Part shown: piece by piece, positions 27,709 to 34,652 of the stretch
How the letters are laid out: each line of letters starts with the position of its first letter
Numbering within the stretch: the stretch's first letter is position 1
Assembly (NCBI RefSeq): GCF_000757885.1
Contig: NZ_JQCR01000002.1
Location: 310,001 to 374,000 of the forward strand
Source: Paenibacillus wynnii
Lineage (GTDB): Bacteria > Bacillota > Bacilli > Paenibacillales > Paenibacillaceae
DNA length: 64,000 bases
Direction: 5' to 3'
Made by a program: the position numbers and the translations under genes
The notes under the pieces: generated by a model
The model's input: only the letters and a program-made list of their open reading frames with translations
The model's database searches: none
Told to the model about the DNA's origin: nothing

Positions 27709-28951
27709 TTAATTTTCCCCTAATTGATCTTTTTTCTAAATATAAAAGAAACAACATACATAAAGAATAAATTAGACTGAAGGCTGAAATGATAAGCCAA
27801 ACATTCTCAATGTCTATATTATTTATAAAAATCCCGGTCAAATATGGACTTATGGTGTATCCAAGGCATCCTACAAAGAGCAGTAAGCCATTAAATCTTC
27901 CTTGATGAGTATCAGGTACACGCGAAGCTATATACAGATTAATATTGGTTTGAATTAATATTTCTCCAACTGTCCAAAGAATTGTTGAAAGAGCGACAAT
28001 TATAAAATTAGTAGAATAATCAAGCAATCCTAATATACCAAACCCTAATCCGTAGAATATGGCACCTATGGCTATAGAGTTTATTGCAGTTATTTTTTTT
28101 GTTATAGATAAGATGAGAGTAGTTAATATAATGACACACATAGCATTAATAGTCATAACAGACCCATAATAGGCTGCTCCATTCTCACCAAAAGAACTAT
28201 TCATTTGAATAGGGATACTGAATGATGCTTGCATATAAATAAAGTAGTTGAGAAAGGATATGATGATGAAGTATGCAACCAAAGGCCTTTTCATTATTAT
28301 TTTTAATATTGGAGATGAGTTATGCTGGGAGTTGTGATTGTTCAAACTCTCTTTTTCAAATTTCGTAAATACTTTGTCATCCACTACTTTAACTAAGCTT
28401 ATGATTATAATCGTTGAGAGTAGGAAGACGATACTAATACCTAGAAATACAAAGTTTATGTAATCTCGCATAAAATATCCCGCTACAAGAGGTCCAATAG
28501 CTATACCTAAATTTGCTCCTAAATACATCAAAGAGAAAGCAGATTTCCTTTCTTTTTCTCCCGTAGATAGTTTAATCAATAAAGAATTATATGCAGGACG
28601 AGTAACACTGATGGAAAACATTACTATTATTAAAATATAGGCCACTGCAATTGTACCTGACCAAAAAATGCAACTCATTATTAAGATAGAGGATAGGAAC
28701 TGTCCACCAACTATGATTGTTTTTTTGCCCATGATGTCACTAAGATATCCACCTAATAACACACCTGGACCGCTTATCAAGGCTGCTAGTGAAACAAAGA
28801 TTCCCGCAGATACTACGTTCATACCTAATTGTAAAGTTAGATATAACGTAATTAGAGAAAATACAAAGTCTCCAATGCTATTAATAGTACGCGCTAAGCA
28901 GAGGAAATAAATTTCTTTTGTGAGGCCCGCATATGTTTTAACTAAATTCAA
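27689..28951 (-). CDS. MFS exporter (BacE position)
   Basis: This 420-residue protein has about 12 hydrophobic segments and the MFS motif between helices 2 and 3 (GGYLSDIMGKKTIIVG). It overlaps the ATP-grasp stop by ATGA and the next gene by 20 bases, so the three are co-translated. In bacilysin producers the equivalent BacE exports the dipeptide and gives self-protection; I infer the same here. The sequence is from the generic MFS_1 group and does not by itself show the substrate. Confidence 0.85.
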   Translation of the reverse strand: MNLVKTYAGLTKEIYFLCLARTINSIGDFVFSLITLYLTLQLGMNVVSAGIFVSLAALISGPGVLLGGYLSDIMGKKTIIVGGQFLSSILIMSCIFWSGTIAVAYILIIVMFSISVTRPAYNSLLIKLSTGEKERKSAFSLMYLGANLGIAIGPLVAGYFMRDYINFVFLGISIVFLLSTIIIISLVKVVDDKVFTKFEKESLNNHNSQHNSSPILKIIMKRPLVAYFIIISFLNYFIYMQASFSIPIQMNSSFGENGAAYYGSVMTINAMCVIILTTLILSITKKITAINSIAIGAIFYGLGFGILGLLDYSTNFIIVALSTILWTVGEILIQTNINLYIASRVPDTHQGRFNGLLLFVGCLGYTISPYLTGIFINNIDIENVWLIISAFSLIYSLCMLFLLYLEKRSIRGKLNEELDF

Positions 28952-30198
28952 CGAATCCCCTCCTCTGCATTATTTTCAACTTGAATATAAAATCGATCAT
29001 ACATATCTAATAGAGTATTACTTAGATCTTCGAAAGAATCTCCTTCAACAATTGCAAAGCCTGATCTAGTCATTGTATCTTTAACATCTTTTACTTTCTG
29101 TCCAACTTTATAGGAAACATTAAAATCTATTAGGCCTTTTATATCTTTAAAATCTTGTATTCCAGATATCTTTTCAATGATGCCCGCGCGGGTAGGAAAA
29201 CATATCATACCCGTGTACTTATTATCTGTCTGACATCTGTTATATTCAAACACGCCTAATTCTAAATCACTAACGGCTTCAAAAAAATCAATTCCATGAG
29301 TATTTTTTATACATGGAGGCATTACCTGTGCCCCACCAATTCGTGCCCCAATTTCGCCAAATACAACTTCTCCTTCGGGAGTTAGAAATAATTCAGCGTG
29401 TGTTACAGAATTATTGATACCTAATGCAGAAATAACTTCGTCATTCACTTCTTTTATAAGATCAATATATTCAATCTTAGAACCTTCAGGAATTGTTATG
29501 CTTGCAGGTGGCTTATTACTCGTGGCAATTTCTAGGCAATTGTATAAATACTGAGACACTGATGAAAAAACCACTTTCCCTCTTGAAACAATAGAATCAC
29601 AATGAAACTCTTTTCCATTTATAAACTCCTCAAGCAAATCCTTCTGATGTTCTTTTCTTGTATTCTCTAAATAATATTCCAACTCGTTCATACTAGAAAT
29701 TTTATAAGTATTAATAGTCCCAAAGCCACTTAATGGTTTTACAATGATCGGAAACCCATTTTCTCCAACGAATTCTATATAATCACTAACCGACAATGCG
29801 ATTGCAGTAACAGATGTTCTAATACCTCGTTGATGCAACATTTGTTTCATAATCCATTTATTTCGTACAGCTTCTGCTTGATTTCTTTGTAAACCTGGAA
29901 TACCAAAAGTTGAGCGAATTTCTCCTCCTATTTCAATAGCATTTTCACCTGGAGTTAATAGAGCTACAATTTTATGATCCATTCTAATTTGTGCAATATG
30001 TTCTTTAATTCTGTCTAGAGATTCTAAATAATCTATATATCTTATTTCATCAAAAAACTCACTGAGCACATGTTCATTTTGAAGGTTGTTTTTTTCAATA
30101 ATAAGTATTTTTGTGTAGCCTACAAATTTCTTTAACGGCTTAATAAAGTTCAAAACAAATGGCAATCTGAAATCTGATATGTATACTATTGTTTTCAT
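28948..30198 (-). CDS. ATP-grasp carboxylate-amine ligase, L-amino acid ligase-like (BacD position)
   Basis: This 416-residue protein has an N-terminal PurK-like domain and an ATP-grasp core: GFPIIVKPLSGFGT (ATP-binding Lys), LLEEFINGKEFHCD, and HAELFLTPEGEVVFGEIGARIGG with the metal-binding Glu and Asn/Arg positions of L-amino acid ligases. Such enzymes join two amino acids with ATP. It is the first gene of the minus-strand operon, opposite the BacA-like gene, and precedes MFS and aminotransferase genes in the order of bacD-bacE-bacF. The N-terminal 100 residues differ from BacD, so the dipeptide may differ too. Confidence 0.85.
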   Translation of the reverse strand: MKTIVYISDFRLPFVLNFIKPLKKFVGYTKILIIEKNNLQNEHVLSEFFDEIRYIDYLESLDRIKEHIAQIRMDHKIVALLTPGENAIEIGGEIRSTFGIPGLQRNQAEAVRNKWIMKQMLHQRGIRTSVTAIALSVSDYIEFVGENGFPIIVKPLSGFGTINTYKISSMNELEYYLENTRKEHQKDLLEEFINGKEFHCDSIVSRGKVVFSSVSQYLYNCLEIATSNKPPASITIPEGSKIEYIDLIKEVNDEVISALGINNSVTHAELFLTPEGEVVFGEIGARIGGAQVMPPCIKNTHGIDFFEAVSDLELGVFEYNRCQTDNKYTGMICFPTRAGIIEKISGIQDFKDIKGLIDFNVSYKVGQKVKDVKDTMTRSGFAIVEGDSFEDLSNTLLDMYDRFYIQVENNAEEGIR

Positions 30199-30339
30199 AA
30201 ATCCTCCCTCATTTCAAACAAAAATTTGGATAATTATTCATTGCATAACATTATATCTCATATTGTTTTATTTTCAATGATTTGTTTTACATATTAAATT
30301 TTAATTAAAATATATATAAATTATAATATTAGTAATTAT

Positions 30340-30378
30340 TTGACAATTACTATATTTGATAATATCATCAATATCAAA
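30340..30378 (+). promoter_or_regulatory. Promoter with overlapping inverted repeat
   Basis: TTGACA at 30340-30345 and TATCAT at 30363-30368 are spaced 17 bases. TTTGATA (30355-30361) and TATCAAA (30372-30378) form an inverted repeat across the -10. This suggests a regulated promoter for the BacA-like gene; the regulator is not identified. The 30199-30404 gap is extremely AT-rich. Confidence 0.45.
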
Positions 30379-30404
30379 CTAGACAATAGGGAGGATATGG
30401 AAAT

Positions 30405-30968
30405 TTGGAAACTATTAAAAGTAGATATGCTATTTTAGGTACACTAGGAGACAACGAAGGTTATTTAACATGCAGTATGCATGTAGCTAAAAGTATGAAT
30501 AACGCTGATACAATCGTACCCTACCCTCTTTTTGAAGAGGCTGCCAAAGATTTAAAATCTGAAAGAATTTCTTGTTTATTAGTTCCCGGTGCATATCCTA
30601 AAATTAACAGCTTTATAATGGATTCCGAATTAGAGGTATCTGAGAGTTTTGTTAAGAAAATCCCTGCTTTAGTTCTGTGCGGTTCTAAAGAAGATTGTCC
30701 AACAACTATCCATATTATTTTTCATCATCCAGCGACTACGTATTTATTATCAGAAATTAGTACTAGCTATAAAGAAAATATTAATGTCTCATCCAATCCT
30801 GAAGCTTGTAGAATGGTAATTGATAACACAGATTGTTCAATTGCTATTTCAAACCAACTTTGTGCAGATCATTATGGACTTTCAACTTACAAAGTTTTGC
30901 GTAAGGGAATAAACATGCCATGGGTATGTTTTATTAAAAAAAATCAAGGAGTGAAAGTGGTCATATGA
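30405..30968 (+). CDS. Prephenate dehydratase-fold protein resembling BacA prephenate decarboxylase
   Basis: This 187-residue protein aligns by eye with BacA of bacilysin synthesis along its length: TLGDNEGY for TLGPEGTS, CLLVPGAYPKINSFIM for TIVPHAYDGIKHFYM, IIFHHPATTYL for VIVSHPSPINL, SNPEACRMV, CSIAISNQLCADHYGL for DIALTNELARQKYGL, and INMPWVCF for IPMSWSLF. In prephenate dehydratase this last segment carries the catalytic TRF; its loss here, as in BacA, argues for decarboxylation without dehydration. It starts with TTG after GGGAGG and overlaps the next gene by ATGA. Remote similarity only; a different binding protein with the same fold is the alternative. Confidence 0.6.
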   Translation: METIKSRYAILGTLGDNEGYLTCSMHVAKSMNNADTIVPYPLFEEAAKDLKSERISCLLVPGAYPKINSFIMDSELEVSESFVKKIPALVLCGSKEDCPTTIHIIFHHPATTYLLSEISTSYKENINVSSNPEACRMVIDNTDCSIAISNQLCADHYGLSTYKVLRKGINMPWVCFIKKNQGVKVVI

Positions 30969-31375
30969 AGAGAATAGCCATTATTTTAGACAAAAATCTT
31001 GAAATAGGTGCTGCATCAAATGTGGCTGCTTTATTGATGGGTCAGGCATCCCTTAAGGATCCAAATTTATATTCTGAAGTACCTGTATTGGATAAAAATA
31101 ACGTGCAACATGCCGGCATCAAATTTAGCACAGTCATTCTAAAAGCTGGGGAGAATCAACTTCTCAATTTAATTAAATCAATATCAGAGGATACACCTAA
31201 CTTGAATAGCGTTGTGTTTTCACAAACTGGTCAATTCTTAAATAATGCTTTTGATGAATATTCTTTGGAAATATCTTCAAAAGAAACTGAAGAAACAAAA
31301 ATTGTTGGAGTTATTGTTTGGGGAGAAGACGAGTTAGTTCGAATGGCTACTAAAAAGTATAGTGTTCTAAAATAA
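30965..31375 (+). CDS. DUF2000 family protein
   Basis: This 136-residue protein fits DUF2000: IAIILDKNLEIGAASNVAALL at the start, then HAGIKFSTVILKAGENQL and IVGVIVWGEDELV near the end. The family has a peptidyl-tRNA-hydrolase II-like fold and no settled function. Translation is coupled to the BacA-like gene by a 4-base overlap, so it probably acts in the same pathway, perhaps in the isomerase or reductase step that a bacilysin-like route would otherwise lack. That role is speculation. A terminator follows at 31394-31432. Confidence 0.7.
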   Translation: MKRIAIILDKNLEIGAASNVAALLMGQASLKDPNLYSEVPVLDKNNVQHAGIKFSTVILKAGENQLLNLIKSISEDTPNLNSVVFSQTGQFLNNAFDEYSLEISSKETEETKIVGVIVWGEDELVRMATKKYSVLK

Positions 31376-31393
31376 AGCTTTGAAAAACAAAAA

Positions 31394-31432
31394 AATCAAA
31401 AGCAGCCTGTAGCCGAACTTTTGATTCTTTTT
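31394..31432 (+). terminator. Terminator after the DUF2000 gene
   Basis: AATCAAAAG pairs with CTTTTGATT, with GC-rich inner bases, followed by CTTTTT. Confidence 0.8.
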
Positions 31433-31484
31433 GGTGAAACAGTAATATTAATTCTGGATTAAGCTAGCATCGAACGGGGAGTTT

Positions 31485-31513
31485 ATGCGGACACAGTGGA
31501 CCTCTGTCCGCAT
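31485..31513. other. Hairpin next to the UvrA-like stop
   Basis: ATGCGGACA and TGTCCGCAT form a 9-base perfect inverted repeat just past the UvrA-like stop codon. It lacks a T-run on either side, so it may stabilise the 3' end rather than terminate. Confidence 0.4.
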
Positions 31514-31516
31514 GCT

Positions 31517-33793
31517 TCAATGGATTTGATGAGTCCGATCGTACCGATCGAGATCTATAAATCTTGCAGTAACAGACCGCGTACATTTCAATAGCTCCGC
31601 CGGCGTCCCTTCAAACAATATTTCTCCGCCTCGTGTTCCTCCGTCTGGACCTAAATCGACGATCCAATCGGCATTTTTGATTACATCTAGGTTATGTTCA
31701 ATAACGATTACCGTATTCCCCTTGTTTACCAGCTTGTCCATAATCGCAAGTATACTTTTTATATCTGACATATGGAGCCCCGTCGTCGGTTCGTCCAGAA
31801 TATAGATGTTGCCTTTTTTATTAAATTCCTTCGCAAGTTTTAAACGCTGGCATTCTCCGCCGGATAGTGTATTTAGCGGCTGTCCCAACGTCATGTAGTG
31901 CAGTCCGACATCATTGATGCTTCGCAGCTTGCTTTGTATTTCTTTGGAATCAAAAAAATGGACGGCTTCCGCAATGGTCATTTCCATAATATCGACTATG
32001 TTTTTACCCTTGTATGCATACTGCAGAACTTCCTGTTTGTACCGTTTCCCCCCGCATTCCTCACACGGAACATCAATTGTATCCATAAAGGACAGATTAA
32101 TCTCAATGCTTCCGGTTCCTTTACATGCCTCGCAGCCCCCTTCGGAATTGTAACTGAACAACCCGGCACTGACATTATTTTCAGCAGCAAAGCATTGGCG
32201 GATGTAATCCATCACTCCTGTAAATGTAGCAGGATTCGAGCGGCTATTTGCGCTTACGGCGCTCTGGTCTATTCTAATGGCTTCGCTGAATTCTTTAGCA
32301 AAAACCTCATTGACCAATGTACTTTTCCCCGAACCCGCAACGCCAGTTACGACGGTGAGCAATGCTTTAGGTATGCGTAAACTAACATCCTTAAGGTTAT
32401 GAAGATTACTTCTTGAGCTTTCCAAAAATTCCTTAGGTTCTCGAACACTATTTTTAATAGGAACACTGTTACCGAAGCATTCTCCAGTTAATGTGCCTGA
32501 ACTCAGCAGCCCTTTATAATCTCCCGAATACACGATTTGTCCTCCATCTGCCCCTGCATGGGGACCGATGTCAACGATATAATCTGCTATCTTAATAACA
32601 TCCGGATCATGCTCGACGACAATTACCGTATTCCCTTTGTCACGCAGCTTAATCAACAATTCATTGAGTCTGTGAACATCTCTTGGATGCAGGCCAATGC
32701 TCGGTTCGTCAAAAATATACATCACATCCGTAAGACTGCTTGTAAGGTTTTTGACCATTTTCACCCGTTGCGATTCTCCACCGGAAAGTGTAGCGGTTTC
32801 GCGCGTGAGACTCACATAATCAAGTCCGATATCTACAAGGTTTTGCAGCCGTTCTACCACACTTTTTACGATAGGAGCTGCGGCTTTCTCCTCGAATCCT
32901 TGAAGTACCTCAACCAGCTCGTCAACTTGCATTTCGGTAAGATCGTAAATGGAATAACCCAAAATTCTGGACGATAGCGCTTCCTCGTTATATCGTTTTC
33001 CTCCGCAGTCGGGGCATGTGCAGGTTGTCGTAAATTTTTCACTTTTTTTCTGATTGGCTTCCGATTTTTCTCTCTCCGTCTTAATATTCTGTCTTATAAA
33101 CCGCTCAACCAGACCTTCATAGGTGGAATTCATTTCTCCATCGAGAAAATTTAGCGTAACCTTCTCAGGTTTGGCATAAACAAGTTTGTAATACTCTTCT
33201 TCTGAATACTCTTTAATCTTCTTGTCATTATCAAAATAACCTTGGTTGGCATACATTTTCCACATCCATGTACCGACTTTGAAGCCTGGAAGAAGAATGG
33301 CACCTTCATTCAAGGATTTCTCTTTGTCGATCGCTGCGTCAATGTTCAGTGTAACGATTTTGCCGATACCTTCACATTCCATACACATGCCACTCGGGTC
33401 GTTAAAGGAAAAATGGTTCGCATGACCGATATAGGGCTTCCCAAAGCGAGAAAAAAGCAAACGAAGCAACGAGTTGATGTCCGTTATCGTTCCAAGTGTT
33501 GAGCGGGAATTGCCGCCAAGTCTTTTTTGATCAACAACGATAGCCGTCGACAAATTGTGGATCGAATCCACATCGGGCTGACTGTATTTGGGCAAGAACT
33601 GCCGGACAAAGTTGCTGAACGTCTCGTTTAGCTGCCTCCCCGCCTCCTGTGCCATCGTCTCAAAAACAAGGGAGGACTTACCCGATCCCGATACCCCTGT
33701 AAATATAGTTATCTTTCTTTTGGGAATCTTCAAACTAACATTTTTGAGGTTATTTTCCCTCGCACCGACTATTTCTATATAATCCTGCTCCAT
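31517..33793 (-). CDS. UvrA-like ABC ATPase, short UvrA2/DrrC type
   Basis: This 758-residue protein has two UvrA-type ABC modules: Walker A near residue 33 (TGVSGSGKSS) and again near 485 (TGVAGSGKST), signatures LSGGESQRVKM and LSGGECQRLKLAKE, and zinc-type CxxC pairs (CMECEGIGK, CPDCGGKRY, CEACKGTGS, CEECGGKRY). It is about 190 residues shorter than housekeeping UvrA, so it is probably of the class linked to resistance to DNA-binding drugs rather than general repair. It lies directly beside the biosynthetic cluster and 31 bases after a regulator gene on the same strand. A link to self-protection is possible but not shown. Confidence 0.9.
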   Translation of the reverse strand: MEQDYIEIVGARENNLKNVSLKIPKRKITIFTGVSGSGKSSLVFETMAQEAGRQLNETFSNFVRQFLPKYSQPDVDSIHNLSTAIVVDQKRLGGNSRSTLGTITDINSLLRLLFSRFGKPYIGHANHFSFNDPSGMCMECEGIGKIVTLNIDAAIDKEKSLNEGAILLPGFKVGTWMWKMYANQGYFDNDKKIKEYSEEEYYKLVYAKPEKVTLNFLDGEMNSTYEGLVERFIRQNIKTEREKSEANQKKSEKFTTTCTCPDCGGKRYNEEALSSRILGYSIYDLTEMQVDELVEVLQGFEEKAAAPIVKSVVERLQNLVDIGLDYVSLTRETATLSGGESQRVKMVKNLTSSLTDVMYIFDEPSIGLHPRDVHRLNELLIKLRDKGNTVIVVEHDPDVIKIADYIVDIGPHAGADGGQIVYSGDYKGLLSSGTLTGECFGNSVPIKNSVREPKEFLESSRSNLHNLKDVSLRIPKALLTVVTGVAGSGKSTLVNEVFAKEFSEAIRIDQSAVSANSRSNPATFTGVMDYIRQCFAAENNVSAGLFSYNSEGGCEACKGTGSIEINLSFMDTIDVPCEECGGKRYKQEVLQYAYKGKNIVDIMEMTIAEAVHFFDSKEIQSKLRSINDVGLHYMTLGQPLNTLSGGECQRLKLAKEFNKKGNIYILDEPTTGLHMSDIKSILAIMDKLVNKGNTVIVIEHNLDVIKNADWIVDLGPDGGTRGGEILFEGTPAELLKCTRSVTARFIDLDRYDRTHQIH

Positions 33794-33824
33794 GGTTTAC
33801 CGCTCCTTAATTCCGATTATTTTG

Positions 33825-34034
33825 TTAATCAAAATAAAACAATTCTTCAAACTTCTTATCCAATGCAATACATAAAATCAAAGCCAATTTTGCTGTCGGA
33901 TTAAACTGTCCCGTTTCAATAGAACTTATTGTATTTCTTGAGACACCCACCATTTCAGCCAATTGTGCTTGAGATAATTTTTGATCTGTTCTTGCTTCGC
34001 GCAGTTTATTTTTTAGAACCAATTGTTCACTCAT
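33825..34034 (-). CDS. XRE-family helix-turn-helix regulator
   Basis: This 69-residue Cro/CI-type protein has the helix-turn-helix LSQAQLAEMVGVSRNTISSIE at residues 20-40 and ends EELFYFD. Its ATG follows the stop of the membrane-protein gene by one base, so the two form a pair; such pairs are common in Firmicutes. It may also govern the UvrA-like gene just downstream. Confidence 0.88.
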   Translation of the reverse strand: MSEQLVLKNKLREARTDQKLSQAQLAEMVGVSRNTISSIETGQFNPTAKLALILCIALDKKFEELFYFD

Positions 34035-34035
34035 C

Positions 34036-34353
34036 CTAATTACTCACCTTTGTAAGATATATCACTAAAAAAGAAATACTTATCACACATCCTGCGATGA
34101 TTTTAATTAAATCCAATTTCCTTTTAGTTACTTTATATAACCCAAGACCTTCAAACCCCAGATATCCAAACATCATAGCTATTAATGCAGAATTGGTCTC
34201 TTGGCGATTATTATACAAATTGAAAACGGCCAAAATGCAAAATATAATCACCATGCCGATGACTCCGCTTTTTCTGCCCTTATCAAGTACAAACTCCTTT
34301 CCTTCATCTCTTTTTTCTTGTCTGCTTTTTTCTAATATCTCTTCCCTTTTCAT
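34036..34353 (-). CDS. Small membrane protein of the XRE-associated type (DUF6442-like)
   Basis: This 105-residue protein has a charged start (MKREEILEKSRQEKRDEGKE) and three hydrophobic segments at about 30-47, 55-70 and 82-100. I chose the ATG at 34353 because GAGAGGAGACTTTTTT precedes it. It resembles the small membrane partners found before XRE regulators in Firmicutes, which may hold or signal to the regulator. Function unknown. Confidence 0.75.
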   Translation of the reverse strand: MKREEILEKSRQEKRDEGKEFVLDKGRKSGVIGMVIIFCILAVFNLYNNRQETNSALIAMMFGYLGFEGLGLYKVTKRKLDLIKIIAGCVISISFLVIYLTKVSN

Positions 34354-34600
34354 AAAAAAGTCTCCTCTCAGATAAATAAGAAGATGCCAATAAAACTTGT
34401 CACCAATATTATATCGCGCCAAGTTTTCTTGTCAACACATACAAGAGAAAATAACATGTTCAAATTGGTTTTTTAGGTCTTCCTTCATAGGTACCTTCTC
34501 AGTATTTCCAAGACAAGTCTCGGCGGCTGGTATCGCCTGCATTCCTATGCAGGGAAACTCACGTACTTGGCATGGTCCGCCGTCCGATGCTACGGACGGC

Positions 34601-34640
34601 AAAAAACTCCCAAGGGAGCGCAAACTGCCCCTTGGGAGTT
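34601..34640 (-). terminator. Terminator of the beta-helix protein gene
   Basis: AACTCCCAAGGG pairs with CCCTTGGGAGTT; on the minus strand six T follow. Two more hairpins lie beyond (34578-34600, GCCGTCCG/CGGACGGC, and CCTGCAT/ATGCAGG near 34537), filling the 34423-34600 gap. Confidence 0.85.
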
Positions 34641-34652
34641 CCTGATGTTGTA

